Source: Desulfobulbaceae bacterium (GTDB lineage: Bacteria > Bacteroidota > Ignavibacteria > Kapaibacteriales > UBA2268). Taken from it: 64,000 nt of DNA. Under the pieces are notes generated by a model, which saw nothing but the letters and a program-made list of their open reading frames with translations, had not been told where the DNA came from and ran no database searches. Location of the stretch: contig JAGXRP010000036.1 in assembly GCA_018335795.1 (NCBI GenBank), forward strand, positions 1 to 64,000, written 5' to 3'. The translations under genes and the position numbers were made by a program. Shown here in pieces: positions 28,668 through 37,407 of the stretch; position 1 is the stretch's first letter, and the number at the start of each line of letters is the position of its first letter.

Positions 28668-29634
28668 TAAATCAGATTTGACTGACGAGATTGTTCGTGT
28701 CTTTAGTGAAGAAATCAAATCACTTCAAGATGCATTAGAAAAAATTGACGAAAACTACTCGGAAGCAGTTGAACTGATTTCAAATTCTCACAAAGTAGTT
28801 CTTTCAGGTGTTGGCAAATCAGGTTTGATTGCCCGAAAAATTGGTGCAACACTATCCAGCATAGGTGTATCATCTACATTTCTGCATCCCGTTGAAGCAC
28901 TTCACGGAGACATCGGTTTAGTCCAGAAAGATGATGTCGCTATTTTGCTTTCCAAAAGCGGTAGCACAGAAGAAATTGTAAGATTAGTGCCATATCTGAA
29001 AATGCGGCAATGCAAAATCATCTCCATTGTCGGAAATATGAATTCTTTTCTTGCTCGAATTTCGGATATTGTTTTAGATGGCTCGGTCGAAAAGGAAGCC
29101 TGTCCTTTCAATTTAGCACCAACCTCGAGTTCTACTCTTGCAATGGTAATAGGTGACGCATTGGCTATGGCTGTAATGAAAAGCCGTCATACGAGCTTAG
29201 AGGATTTTTCCAGACTTCACCCTTTGGGGCAAATCGGGAGAAATATCACAGTAAAAGTTGCTGATGTAATGCATACTGATAATAATATTCCCGTCATCAA
29301 TCCTAAAGCATCGTTTAGAGATGCTCTAATCGAAATCTCGAACAAAAAACTTGGTTGTGTTTGTGTAGTGGATAACGAAAATAAATTGCTTGGAATCATT
29401 ACTGATGGCGACGTAAGGAGAATTTTGCACAAAAATGAAAATTTACAAGGATTGATTACCGAATCTGTGATGACTAAAAATCCTATCAGCATTAACCCCG
29501 AAGCTTATTTGCATGAAGCCTTGGCAGTAATGGAAAACAGAAATAGTGAGATTAATGTGTTGCCTGTTCTAACGTATTCAGGTGAGGTGTTGGGAATAAT
29601 AAGATTGCATGATATAATAAAAGGTGCTGGCTGA
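28660..29634 (+). CDS. kdsD: D-arabinose-5-phosphate isomerase (KpsF/GutQ/KdsD type)
   Basis: I choose the GTG at 28660, 8 bases before the fabA stop, giving 324 residues, close to the 328 of E. coli KdsD. The frame is open further upstream (28570) only because it reads through fabA. The SIS domain (about 40-180) shows [22 protein letters not shown] and [14 protein letters not shown]. The conserved His in [10 protein letters not shown] is present, and the [19 protein letters not shown] helix follows. Two CBS domains fill the C-terminal part ([28 protein letters not shown]). The enzyme makes arabinose 5-phosphate for Kdo, implying a Kdo-containing LPS. The stop abuts the stop of the convergent rodZ-like gene with no gap. 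Confidence 0.92.
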   Translation: MINKSDLTDEIVRVFSEEIKSLQDALEKIDENYSEAVELISNSHKVVLSGVGKSGLIARKIGATLSSIGVSSTFLHPVEALHGDIGLVQKDDVAILLSKSGSTEEIVRLVPYLKMRQCKIISIVGNMNSFLARISDIVLDGSVEKEACPFNLAPTSSSTLAMVIGDALAMAVMKSRHTSLEDFSRLHPLGQIGRNITVKVADVMHTDNNIPVINPKASFRDALIEISNKKLGCVCVVDNENKLLGIITDGDVRRILHKNENLQGLITESVMTKNPISINPEAYLHEALAVMENRNSEINVLPVLTYSGEVLGIIRLHDIIKGAG

Positions 29635-30603
29635 TTACTGAGGTGATTCGTTACCCTCTTCTCTATTAAAAATATTCTTATCCGTATTAATTTTTGACTC
29701 CTCAATCAATCTCGGCTTTTTCTCTATAGTATCGGGAGCCTTCTTCCGCACTGCTTTCCTTGTCAAAGTTGTATCTTTAAATTCCATTGGATTGATAATT
29801 TCAGACATTGTAATTTTAATATTTTTGACAACTGTACCCGGTTTGCCAAAAGAAGGTAACAACTGGTTATTTCTGTAGAATTGAATTGCTCCGGCATTAC
29901 CTTGGTCGAGAATGAAATACTTAGATGCAGCCCAACTCTCTTCGTTTCCGGGACGCATCAAAATTTCGATGATTTGTTTCCCGTCAATCAAAAGTCTTAT
30001 CCATGCCGAATCTTTCGCTTTAGCGGTTAATACTAATGAATCTGCTTTATCGAAATAGGAGAACAAACTACTTGGCTTTTCATCGGATACTACTGCCGTA
30101 TCAGCGTTTTGCAAGAAATCTGTATTGCTTCGACTAACGCCATTACCGTATAATGATGTGATTGTGAAATAAATCGCTGCGATGACAATAATCGCTAAAA
30201 TTGAAATCAGGGCATAGTTATAAATTATTTTCTTATCACGTCGTTTGATATTCTTCTTCTTAAAAATCTCTGCAAAGTCTGCCACGTCTTTACTAACGTG
30301 TGGTTTTGGTGTTGGAGCAACGAATTCTTTTCCTTTAATTTCCGGAGTTTGAGTTTTGGGTGTCTCATGCTTTGGTGTTGATTTTGATTCTTTCACGACT
30401 TCAGCAGTGCTTATATCAATTTTGAGAGTAGTGGCAAGGGTTTTGAGAAAGGAATTCATATATACTTCAGGCATAACAGAATAATTTTCAGCTTCGATAG
30501 CTTCTATTATATGAGTACGAATTTTAGTTCGTTCACTAAGGTCTTTGATGCTTAAATTCTGTTTACGTCTCGCATCCGATATTTGTTTACCAATGTTTCT
30601 CAT
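29635..30603 (-). CDS. RodZ-like helix-turn-helix membrane protein
   Basis: The 322-residue protein has an N-terminal HTH_25 domain (residues about 1-65; IGKQISDARRKQNLSIKDLSERTKIRTHIIEAIE). A charged linker follows, then one membrane helix at about 128-150 (YALISILAIIVIAAIYFTI). A C-terminal DUF4115-type beta domain covers about 185-265 (SLVLTAKAKDSAWIRLLIDGKQ). This is the domain order of RodZ, which links MreB to the cell-wall elongation machinery. No mreB/mrdA gene is nearby, so I keep the name as RodZ-like. A Thr/Lys/Pro-rich C-terminal tail is present. The gene is convergent with kdsD without spacing. Confidence 0.88.
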   Translation of the reverse strand: MRNIGKQISDARRKQNLSIKDLSERTKIRTHIIEAIEAENYSVMPEVYMNSFLKTLATTLKIDISTAEVVKESKSTPKHETPKTQTPEIKGKEFVAPTPKPHVSKDVADFAEIFKKKNIKRRDKKIIYNYALISILAIIVIAAIYFTITSLYGNGVSRSNTDFLQNADTAVVSDEKPSSLFSYFDKADSLVLTAKAKDSAWIRLLIDGKQIIEILMRPGNEESWAASKYFILDQGNAGAIQFYRNNQLLPSFGKPGTVVKNIKITMSEIINPMEFKDTTLTRKAVRKKAPDTIEKKPRLIEESKINTDKNIFNREEGNESPQ

Positions 30604-30785
30604 CTATCCAATTTTAAAAGACTCTCAAATTTTTCATACTACAACTTATCAATATATTAAAATATTTTTAATTTCCAAAACAAATTGAACAAAATTAACA
30701 TTTTCAGCTCAATTCTAATTCATATATTTGTATATAAATAAAAATACTTTATGAAAATATCAAATATCATACCATAAATTAAAAT

Positions 30786-31859
30786 ATGAACACAATACGA
30801 TGTCATTTTGCAATCACATTATTGTTAATCTATCTTATTTGTTTCACAAATATTTACGCACAAACCGATTCGACGGATGTTTCTGCCGATTCAACATACA
30901 AAGACTCGCTACAAGTTGAATCAAGAGACCCTTACGCTAATCTACCGAGAATAAATATCAAAGACTTCACTATTGCTGATAACCCGAGATACACATTCAC
31001 AGGCGAACTTCCCTTTCTCGAAACAAATGTCAGGCCTGTTAGAGCGGCGATTGCCGGCAGTGTGGTGGGCACATTTTATGTTACTCAACATATCATTCAA
31101 GTCAACACTATCTGGTCTGAAACAGGCGAGTTCAGATTCATCGAAGATTCTGACTATGCACTTTATAGCGACAAAATCGGTCACTTTTACGGAACTTATC
31201 TTGCCTCATCATTATACACAGAATTGTTTTTATGGTCAGGATTCAGCTATGATGCTTCAGTTTTGTTTGGTTCCTTAATGGGACTTGCATATACGACTTA
31301 TGTTGAAGTAATGGATGGTTTTGCCGCAGGTTGGGGATTTAGCCCTTCGGATTTTTATTCTGATGTCGGTGGTGTAGCTTTCCACTTATTGCAACATTAT
31401 GTACCCTTTTTCCAAAATTTTACTCCAAAATTTATTTACGTTCCTGCTGATTGGCACGGAGAGCGAAAAAGGCAGCCTTCGACAATGTTTATTGACGATT
31501 ACAGTTCACACGCTTTTTTTTTGTCGGTCAATGTCGAGAATATTTTACCAAAGGATATGAAAGACTATTGGCCCGATTGGTTACAACTTAGCGTGGGATA
31601 TACAGCTCGAAATCTTTGTGCACCAATTGATTTCGGTTGCGACTATGATGATGTTAATTATTACAATCCATGGTTGGCAGGAAGCCCGCGTTACATTATT
31701 GCACTTGATTATGATTTCGTTAAACTTTTGCCCGATGGTCCACCTCTTTGGAATTGGTTCAAACAAGCGCTTAATCATATCAAATTCCCTGCTCCGGCTA
31801 TTGAAGTTGGTAACGGTACAAGATTTATGCTTCTTTATCCGTTTTTGAACCTAAATTAA
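30786..31859 (+). CDS. DUF2279-family exported protein
   Basis: The 357-residue protein has a signal peptide (HFAITLLLIYLICFTNIYAQ). Its central region (about 80-215) has DUF2279 features: RAAIAGSVVGTFYVTQHII, then DKIGHFYGTYLASSLYTELF and EVMDGFAAGWGFSPSDFYSDVGG. The family, described as predicted periplasmic or membrane lipoproteins, has no established function. A beta-rich C-terminal stretch ends the protein. A -7-like element, TATATTTG (30723-30730), lies 56 bases before the ATG, with a weak -33. Confidence 0.8.
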   Translation: MNTIRCHFAITLLLIYLICFTNIYAQTDSTDVSADSTYKDSLQVESRDPYANLPRINIKDFTIADNPRYTFTGELPFLETNVRPVRAAIAGSVVGTFYVTQHIIQVNTIWSETGEFRFIEDSDYALYSDKIGHFYGTYLASSLYTELFLWSGFSYDASVLFGSLMGLAYTTYVEVMDGFAAGWGFSPSDFYSDVGGVAFHLLQHYVPFFQNFTPKFIYVPADWHGERKRQPSTMFIDDYSSHAFFLSVNVENILPKDMKDYWPDWLQLSVGYTARNLCAPIDFGCDYDDVNYYNPWLAGSPRYIIALDYDFVKLLPDGPPLWNWFKQALNHIKFPAPAIEVGNGTRFMLLYPFLNLN

Positions 31860-31931
31860 GCCCTTAGCATACTTTTTTGTATCTTTGTATCTGTAAAAAA
31901 ATGAAAATTTCTTGTTTAAAATGGGTTTGGT

Positions 31932-32747
31932 TTGGCTGAGATAAAAATTAAAAATAAATACGAGAAACCAACGGAAGCAAACGTTAATAATATAGATTTC
32001 AAAAGTGTCAGAATTACAATGAGTGTAGTTATTCCGGTATTGCAGGAAGAGAAAATACTCGAAAAACACCTGAAAATTTTGAAAGAATTTCAGAATAAAT
32101 TCAAATTTGAAATTATTGTCTCCGATGGAGGTTCAACTGACGAAACTGTTGCAATCGCTCGAAAGTTTGCCGATAAAGTTGTTATTCACTCCGAGGAGAA
32201 AAGGCAAACAATCGCCGAAGGAAGGAATATGGGAGCTAAACAGGCAAATTCAGGTATCCTTGTATTTTTGAATGGTGATTCAATTCCCGTCGATTGCGAA
32301 ACATTTTTTAGTACAATCATAGATTTCGCAAATAAACGTGGTAAATATGCCAGGTATGGTGCTTTAGCTTGTAAAGTAAGTTCATTTCCCGAAGAAGAAT
32401 TATTGAAAGATAGAATTTTTTATGCCATCCACAACAATTATGTTTGGTTTCTAAATATTATTGGACTTGGGATGGGGCGTGGTGAATGCCAAGTTATTAG
32501 AAAAGAAGTCTTTGAAGCTGTGGGCGGGTTTAACGATAAAATTATAGCTGGTGAGGATTTTGATTTATTCCATCGTATAACTAAAATCGCAAAAATCAAA
32601 TATGACCCAAAAATCAGTGTGCACGAATCGCCACGACGGTTCAGAAAATACGGCTATATCCGCACTATTGCTATTTGGCTCATCAACTCTTTGAGCGTAT
32701 GGTGGTTTGGCAAATCATTTTCGAGTGAATGGGAAGCTGTCAGATAG
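31932..32747 (+). CDS. glycosyltransferase family 2 protein
   Basis: The frame opens with a TTG at 31932 (271 residues); an ATG at 32019 would give 242 residues starting MSVVIPVL and is the main alternative. A -7-like TATCTTTG at 31880-31887 fits the TTG start. The GT-A fold has VVIPVLQEEKILEKHL, the acidic VSDGGSTDETV and FLNGDSIPVD loops (DxD position), and a C-terminal GEDFDLFHRI acid pair followed by VHESPRRFRKYGY. The family transfers sugars to lipid or polysaccharide acceptors. No anchor helix is clear except near the end (AIWLINSLSVWWFG). Confidence 0.85.
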   Translation: MAEIKIKNKYEKPTEANVNNIDFKSVRITMSVVIPVLQEEKILEKHLKILKEFQNKFKFEIIVSDGGSTDETVAIARKFADKVVIHSEEKRQTIAEGRNMGAKQANSGILVFLNGDSIPVDCETFFSTIIDFANKRGKYARYGALACKVSSFPEEELLKDRIFYAIHNNYVWFLNIIGLGMGRGECQVIRKEVFEAVGGFNDKIIAGEDFDLFHRITKIAKIKYDPKISVHESPRRFRKYGYIRTIAIWLINSLSVWWFGKSFSSEWEAVR

Positions 32748-32821
32748 AATAATATTTTTCATTCTTTACAATTCGTTTCTTAAATTTATATTATTGAAAT
32801 TTACACTATTCGAATCAAATT

Positions 32822-35800
32822 ATGAAAAAAGGTTTAGGTTTCTGCCTTGGCGCCTCTTCAGTATCTCTTGCCATTGTTGAGAATCATGGCAACGGGTTTG
32901 AAGTCGTGTATTCATCTTCTGTTTTCCATCAAGGCGACCCGAAAATTGTTTTCACACAGTTGCTCGAAAAATATTACCAAAGCGATATAAGTGTTGTTGT
33001 TACCGGACGAAAATTTCGTTCTTTAGTAGCATTGGAAAATATTTCCGAACCTGAAGCTACCGAAACTGCATTCCTGGAGTTAATCTCTGATAACCACGAT
33101 TTTACCGGAATCGCATCGCTCGGTGGCGAGACTTTTTTGGCTTATACACTCGATAACGAATGTAGAATCAATAATGTAGTAGCGAAAAATCAGTGCGCCT
33201 CCGGCACAGGTGAATTCTTCCTCCAACAAATCAAACGAATGGATTTGACAGTCGAAGAAACAATCGAAATCGCCAAAGATGCCAATCCATACAAAGTTTC
33301 GGGGCGTTGCTCTGTTTTCTGCAAATCCGATTGCACTCATGCCCTGAACAAAGGTACCCCAAAATCTGAAGTTGCAGCCGGTTTGGCATATATGATTTCC
33401 GAAAAAATTGACGAGTTATTGAATAAAGTTCCTAAAGGAAAAATCCTGATTCTTGGTGGAGTAACTCGCAACTCAGTTGTAATGAATTTTGTCAAAGCAT
33501 CTCATCCGAATATTTTTATCCCTGAAAATGCCGATTCATTCGAAGCAATTGGTGCTGCAATTTATGGAATCAAAAAAGACATCAAACCATTAAGTTCGCT
33601 TGAAAATATCATAATCGAGAAAAGTTCTTCTTTCTCATATCATCGAGCTCTTCAAAATTTCGCCCATAAAGTTACATTCAAGCCATCGAAACGTTCAAAC
33701 GCGATTTCCGGGCAACGCTGCATCTTAGGCTTGGATGTTGGCTCCACGACTACCAAAGCAGTTGTCATTTCCGAAGATGGAGCCGAAATTCTCGCAGATG
33801 TTTATCTATACACAAATGGCAATCCTATTGCCGCTTCGCGAGAATGTTACGCTCGTTTGATGCAACAATTGCCTAACAATATTAATATTATCGGTATCGG
33901 GACAACCGGCTCGGGCAGGCAAATTTCGGGCATTCATGCTCTGACAGAAGGAGTGGTAAACGAAATTGTAGCTCATGCCACTGCTGCCGTATTTTTCGAT
34001 GACGAAGTTGATACTCTCTTCGAAATTGGCGGTCAAGATGCAAAATACACATATATTGTGAACAAAGTCCCTGCCGATTATGCCATGAACGAGGCTTGTT
34101 CCGCCGGTACAGGTTCGTTCATTGAGGAATCAGCTTACGAAACCTTGGGCATAAAAGTCACCGAAATCGAATCAATTGCCTTGAATGGTATGAAACCGCC
34201 AAATTTCAGCGACCAATGCGCTGCATTCATAAGTTCGGATATTAAAACAGCTTTGCAGGAAGGCATCAGCAAAGATGATATTGTGGCAGGTTTGGTCTAT
34301 TCGATTTGCTTGAATTATGTTAATCGAGTCAAGGGCAACCGCACAATTGGCAAAAAAATATTCATGCAAGGTGGTGTATGCTATAATAAGGCGATTCCAA
34401 TTGCTATGGCTGCTTTGACAGGTGCCGATATAATCGTTCCGCCCGACCCGGGCTTGATGGGTGCTTTCGGTGTAGCACTTGTTGTGAGAGAAAGGCTTGC
34501 TCTCGGTCTGATGGAGGAAGAGGATTTTGATTTACAGTCTCTTGCAGGCAGGGAAGTGACATACCGCAAACCATTTATTTGTTACGGTGGTAAAGAAAAG
34601 TGCGATAGACGTTGCTCGGTAAATATCATCGAGATTGAAGGGAAGAAACTTCCCTTTGGTGGTGCTTGCAATAAGTATTATAATCTAAAGGGCGAACAAA
34701 GCTTCGATTACGACAAATATGACTATGTCAAAAGACGCCATTTGTTAACTTTCGATATATTTGCTCCTGAACGTCCGCTTGGTGATAATCCCAAACGCGT
34801 CGGGCTGAATGCGTCTTTCCATACTTTCACTTTGTATCCGCTATTTTATAATTTTTTCAATTTATTGGGATTTGAAGTTGTAATGCCCGATGAGATTGAT
34901 AGTGAAGGCATTGAGCGGGAAAATACATCATTTTGCTATCCGGCACAGCTCTCATTGGGATTATTCAAAAATTTGATTGACAAAGCCCCTGATTTTTATT
35001 TCGTGCCTACAATTCTTGAAATGCTTGTTGACGACAGCGAATACCAACGGTTAGATTTCAATTGTACTTGCGTTTTTGTTAGCGGCGAGGCAATGTATTT
35101 GAAGCAAGCATATAAGGATTTGATTTCCGACAAAAGAATCTTATCGCCAAATCTAAATTTTGGGAACGGTTATCTCAAGGAGTTAAACAATTTCATCCAA
35201 ATCGGTCTGGACTTGGGCGTAAGTGCAAAAGCCGCCGAAAAAGCGTATTTAGATGCTATCGAAATGCAAAATAGTTATCAAAATGAGCTTTTGAATTTGG
35301 GAAATGAAGCTCTCGAAGAGATTTATTCCAAGCCCGACAACTTAGCAATTGTCTTGGTCGGACGCCCATATAATGCGTTTACCGACATTGCAAACAAAGG
35401 CATTCCTCGCAAATTTGCTTCACGAGGAATTTATGTTTTGCCGAATGATATTTTCGATTTGCACGATGACAAAGTGGACGACCATATGTATTGGGAAGGT
35501 GGCAAGAAAATCCTCAAATCTGCAAAATTTATCAAGCGTGATGACAGGTTGTTCGCAACATATATTTCTAATTTTTCCTGCGGACCTGACTCGATGATTT
35601 TGTCATCATTCCGTGAAATCATGGGCACAAAACCTTCCCTGACCTTAGAACTCGACGGTCATACCGCAGATGCCGGAATAAATACAAGAATTGACGCTGC
35701 AATTGACGTGATTAAAAATTATATTAAATTAAAATCCAACATTAAAGACCCTGATAATAGTGACTTCAAATCAGCAGATGTAGAATTCGGCAAAGAAGGG

Positions 35801-37132
35801 AATTATTATATTACTTCCGAAGGCGAACGAATCCCGATGAGTGACCCGAGAGTGAAAATTCTGATTCCTTCAATGGGCGATTTGAACTCTGAGATGTTTG
35901 CTGCTGCTTTCAGAAGTTTAGGCTTCAATGCTCATGCATTGCCACCCTCAAATCCTGAAATAATCAAATACGGCAAAGCTGTTTCAAGCGGTAAAGAGTG
36001 TTTACCATTGATAATTTTAGCCGGCTCGCTCTCTGATTATATTGAGAACCAAAAGAAGGAAGAATACGTCGCATTTTTCACTGTAGAGGGTGCCGGAAAT
36101 TGCAGATTGGGACAATATCCCGTATTTTTGAGACAGTTGATTAAATCAAAAAAATGGCGAAACGTGACCCAAATCACTTTAATGAATGAAGACGGTTTCG
36201 CCGGTTTCGGTTCAAAATTCGCGATGAGAGCCATTCAAGCTATTATGATAGGCGATGTATTGGACGATGTCCGCTCGGCAATTATGGCTTATGCTAAAAA
36301 TCCGGAACTTGGTGTAGAAATTTTCGATAGCGAATTCAAAATTGTCAGCGAAGGATTTGAACGAAATCCCGATAATATCTACAATTTGTTAGAGCATTTC
36401 TCAGAAGAAATTGCCGAAAAAGTACCCGTTGAGACACCTATTGAAAAAGCAAGATACGTAGCTTTGCTTGGAGAAATTTATGTTCGTCGAGACTTATTTT
36501 CGCATAAATATTTGAATGAAATTTTTGCAAAAAAGGGATTTGTACTCAAAATCGGCTATATCAGCGAATGGATTTACTACGTTGATTATTTGCTGAAAAT
36601 CGGATTGCTTGAGCCGGAAAACTCACTCAGGAAAAAATTGGAACGCGAGATTCGGCATTATTTTATGCGTTCGGCTGAGAAAAAAATCAAAAAAGCATTA
36701 TCTAAATCGGGCTATTACAAATATTCATTGACCGAAATAAAGCCACTGCTCGAACATAGCAAGCATATTATTCCATTGGATTTCAAAGGAGAACCCGGAT
36801 TGACTTTGGGCATTTCGATGTTCGAAACATTAGAAAAATACTGTGGAATCATCAATCTCGGACCTTTTGGCTGTATGCCGACTCGATTTACTGAAGCAGT
36901 TTCAATTCCCGAAATGACCGTAGAGAGAAAAATAGCCATCAGACAAGAATTAGAACCCGGCTTTAAGTTGTCGAGCCTCTTCAACGGAAAAATGTCTATT
37001 CCATTTCTGACAATAGAGGTGGACGGAAACGTCTTTCCTCAAGTTATTGAAGCAAGATTGGAAGCATTCACTTTACAAGCAGAGCGAACTGCCCAAATAA
37101 TGGAGACTGCTAAAAATGGGAATAAATCATGA
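32822..37132 (+). CDS. giant acyl-CoA dehydratase activase (BadF/BadG/HgdC-type), tandem ATPase
   Basis: The 1436-residue cytoplasmic protein has two ASKHA-fold activase modules in tandem, about 5-250 and 300-560. In each, both Fe-S-ligand Cys positions of HgdC are kept: Cys125 (NQCASGTGEF) with Cys163 (GRCSVFCKSDC), and Cys426 (NEACSAGTGSF) with Cys466 (SDQCAAFISSD). Phosphate loops are visible (LGLDVGSTTTKAVV at about 302). The second half holds DUF2229/CoA-dehydratase-related regions (GACNKYYNLKG, FCYPAQLSLGLFKNL). Related proteins are annotated as 2-hydroxyglutaryl-CoA dehydratase activases that use ATP to inject electrons, but no separate dehydratase subunits are present here. It overlaps acyP by 4 bases. 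Confidence 0.9.
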   Translation: MKKGLGFCLGASSVSLAIVENHGNGFEVVYSSSVFHQGDPKIVFTQLLEKYYQSDISVVVTGRKFRSLVALENISEPEATETAFLELISDNHDFTGIASLGGETFLAYTLDNECRINNVVAKNQCASGTGEFFLQQIKRMDLTVEETIEIAKDANPYKVSGRCSVFCKSDCTHALNKGTPKSEVAAGLAYMISEKIDELLNKVPKGKILILGGVTRNSVVMNFVKASHPNIFIPENADSFEAIGAAIYGIKKDIKPLSSLENIIIEKSSSFSYHRALQNFAHKVTFKPSKRSNAISGQRCILGLDVGSTTTKAVVISEDGAEILADVYLYTNGNPIAASRECYARLMQQLPNNINIIGIGTTGSGRQISGIHALTEGVVNEIVAHATAAVFFDDEVDTLFEIGGQDAKYTYIVNKVPADYAMNEACSAGTGSFIEESAYETLGIKVTEIESIALNGMKPPNFSDQCAAFISSDIKTALQEGISKDDIVAGLVYSICLNYVNRVKGNRTIGKKIFMQGGVCYNKAIPIAMAALTGADIIVPPDPGLMGAFGVALVVRERLALGLMEEEDFDLQSLAGREVTYRKPFICYGGKEKCDRRCSVNIIEIEGKKLPFGGACNKYYNLKGEQSFDYDKYDYVKRRHLLTFDIFAPERPLGDNPKRVGLNASFHTFTLYPLFYNFFNLLGFEVVMPDEIDSEGIERENTSFCYPAQLSLGLFKNLIDKAPDFYFVPTILEMLVDDSEYQRLDFNCTCVFVSGEAMYLKQAYKDLISDKRILSPNLNFGNGYLKELNNFIQIGLDLGVSAKAAEKAYLDAIEMQNSYQNELLNLGNEALEEIYSKPDNLAIVLVGRPYNAFTDIANKGIPRKFASRGIYVLPNDIFDLHDDKVDDHMYWEGGKKILKSAKFIKRDDRLFATYISNFSCGPDSMILSSFREIMGTKPSLTLELDGHTADAGINTRIDAAIDVIKNYIKLKSNIKDPDNSDFKSADVEFGKEGNYYITSEGERIPMSDPRVKILIPSMGDLNSEMFAAAFRSLGFNAHALPPSNPEIIKYGKAVSSGKECLPLIILAGSLSDYIENQKKEEYVAFFTVEGAGNCRLGQYPVFLRQLIKSKKWRNVTQITLMNEDGFAGFGSKFAMRAIQAIMIGDVLDDVRSAIMAYAKNPELGVEIFDSEFKIVSEGFERNPDNIYNLLEHFSEEIAEKVPVETPIEKARYVALLGEIYVRRDLFSHKYLNEIFAKKGFVLKIGYISEWIYYVDYLLKIGLLEPENSLRKKLEREIRHYFMRSAEKKIKKALSKSGYYKYSLTEIKPLLEHSKHIIPLDFKGEPGLTLGISMFETLEKYCGIINLGPFGCMPTRFTEAVSIPEMTVERKIAIRQELEPGFKLSSLFNGKMSIPFLTIEVDGNVFPQVIEARLEAFTLQAERTAQIMETAKNGNKS

Positions 37133-37407
37133 GCGATTGCATCAGAGCTACATATAAGATTCACGGACATGTCCAAGGTGTTGGATTTCGTTATTATGTC
37201 CAACGGAAAGCCATCGAAATGGGTTTGAAAGGTTATGTGAAAAATTTGTACGACGGCACAGTCGAATGCGTGGTCGAATCTGATTTATATACAACCGAGC
37301 TTTTCAAAAGCATTCTAAAAAAAGGAAGCTCGCGCTCGCACGTGACAAATATCGAAATAATACTCTCGGAGTGTAAGAATAATCACAATTCATTCGAGAT
37401 AATTTGA
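37129..37407 (+). CDS. acyP: acylphosphatase
   Basis: The 92-residue protein shows the two active-site motifs of acylphosphatase: HGHVQGVGFRYYVQ, with the phosphate-binding loop and Arg21, and GYVKNLYDGTVECVVE, with the catalytic Asn39. It hydrolyses acyl phosphates such as acetyl phosphate or carbamoyl phosphate. It is translationally coupled on both sides (ATGA with the activase gene, TTGA with the patatin gene), which suggests a joint, still unknown role. Confidence 0.93.
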   Translation: MSDCIRATYKIHGHVQGVGFRYYVQRKAIEMGLKGYVKNLYDGTVECVVESDLYTTELFKSILKKGSSRSHVTNIEIILSECKNNHNSFEII

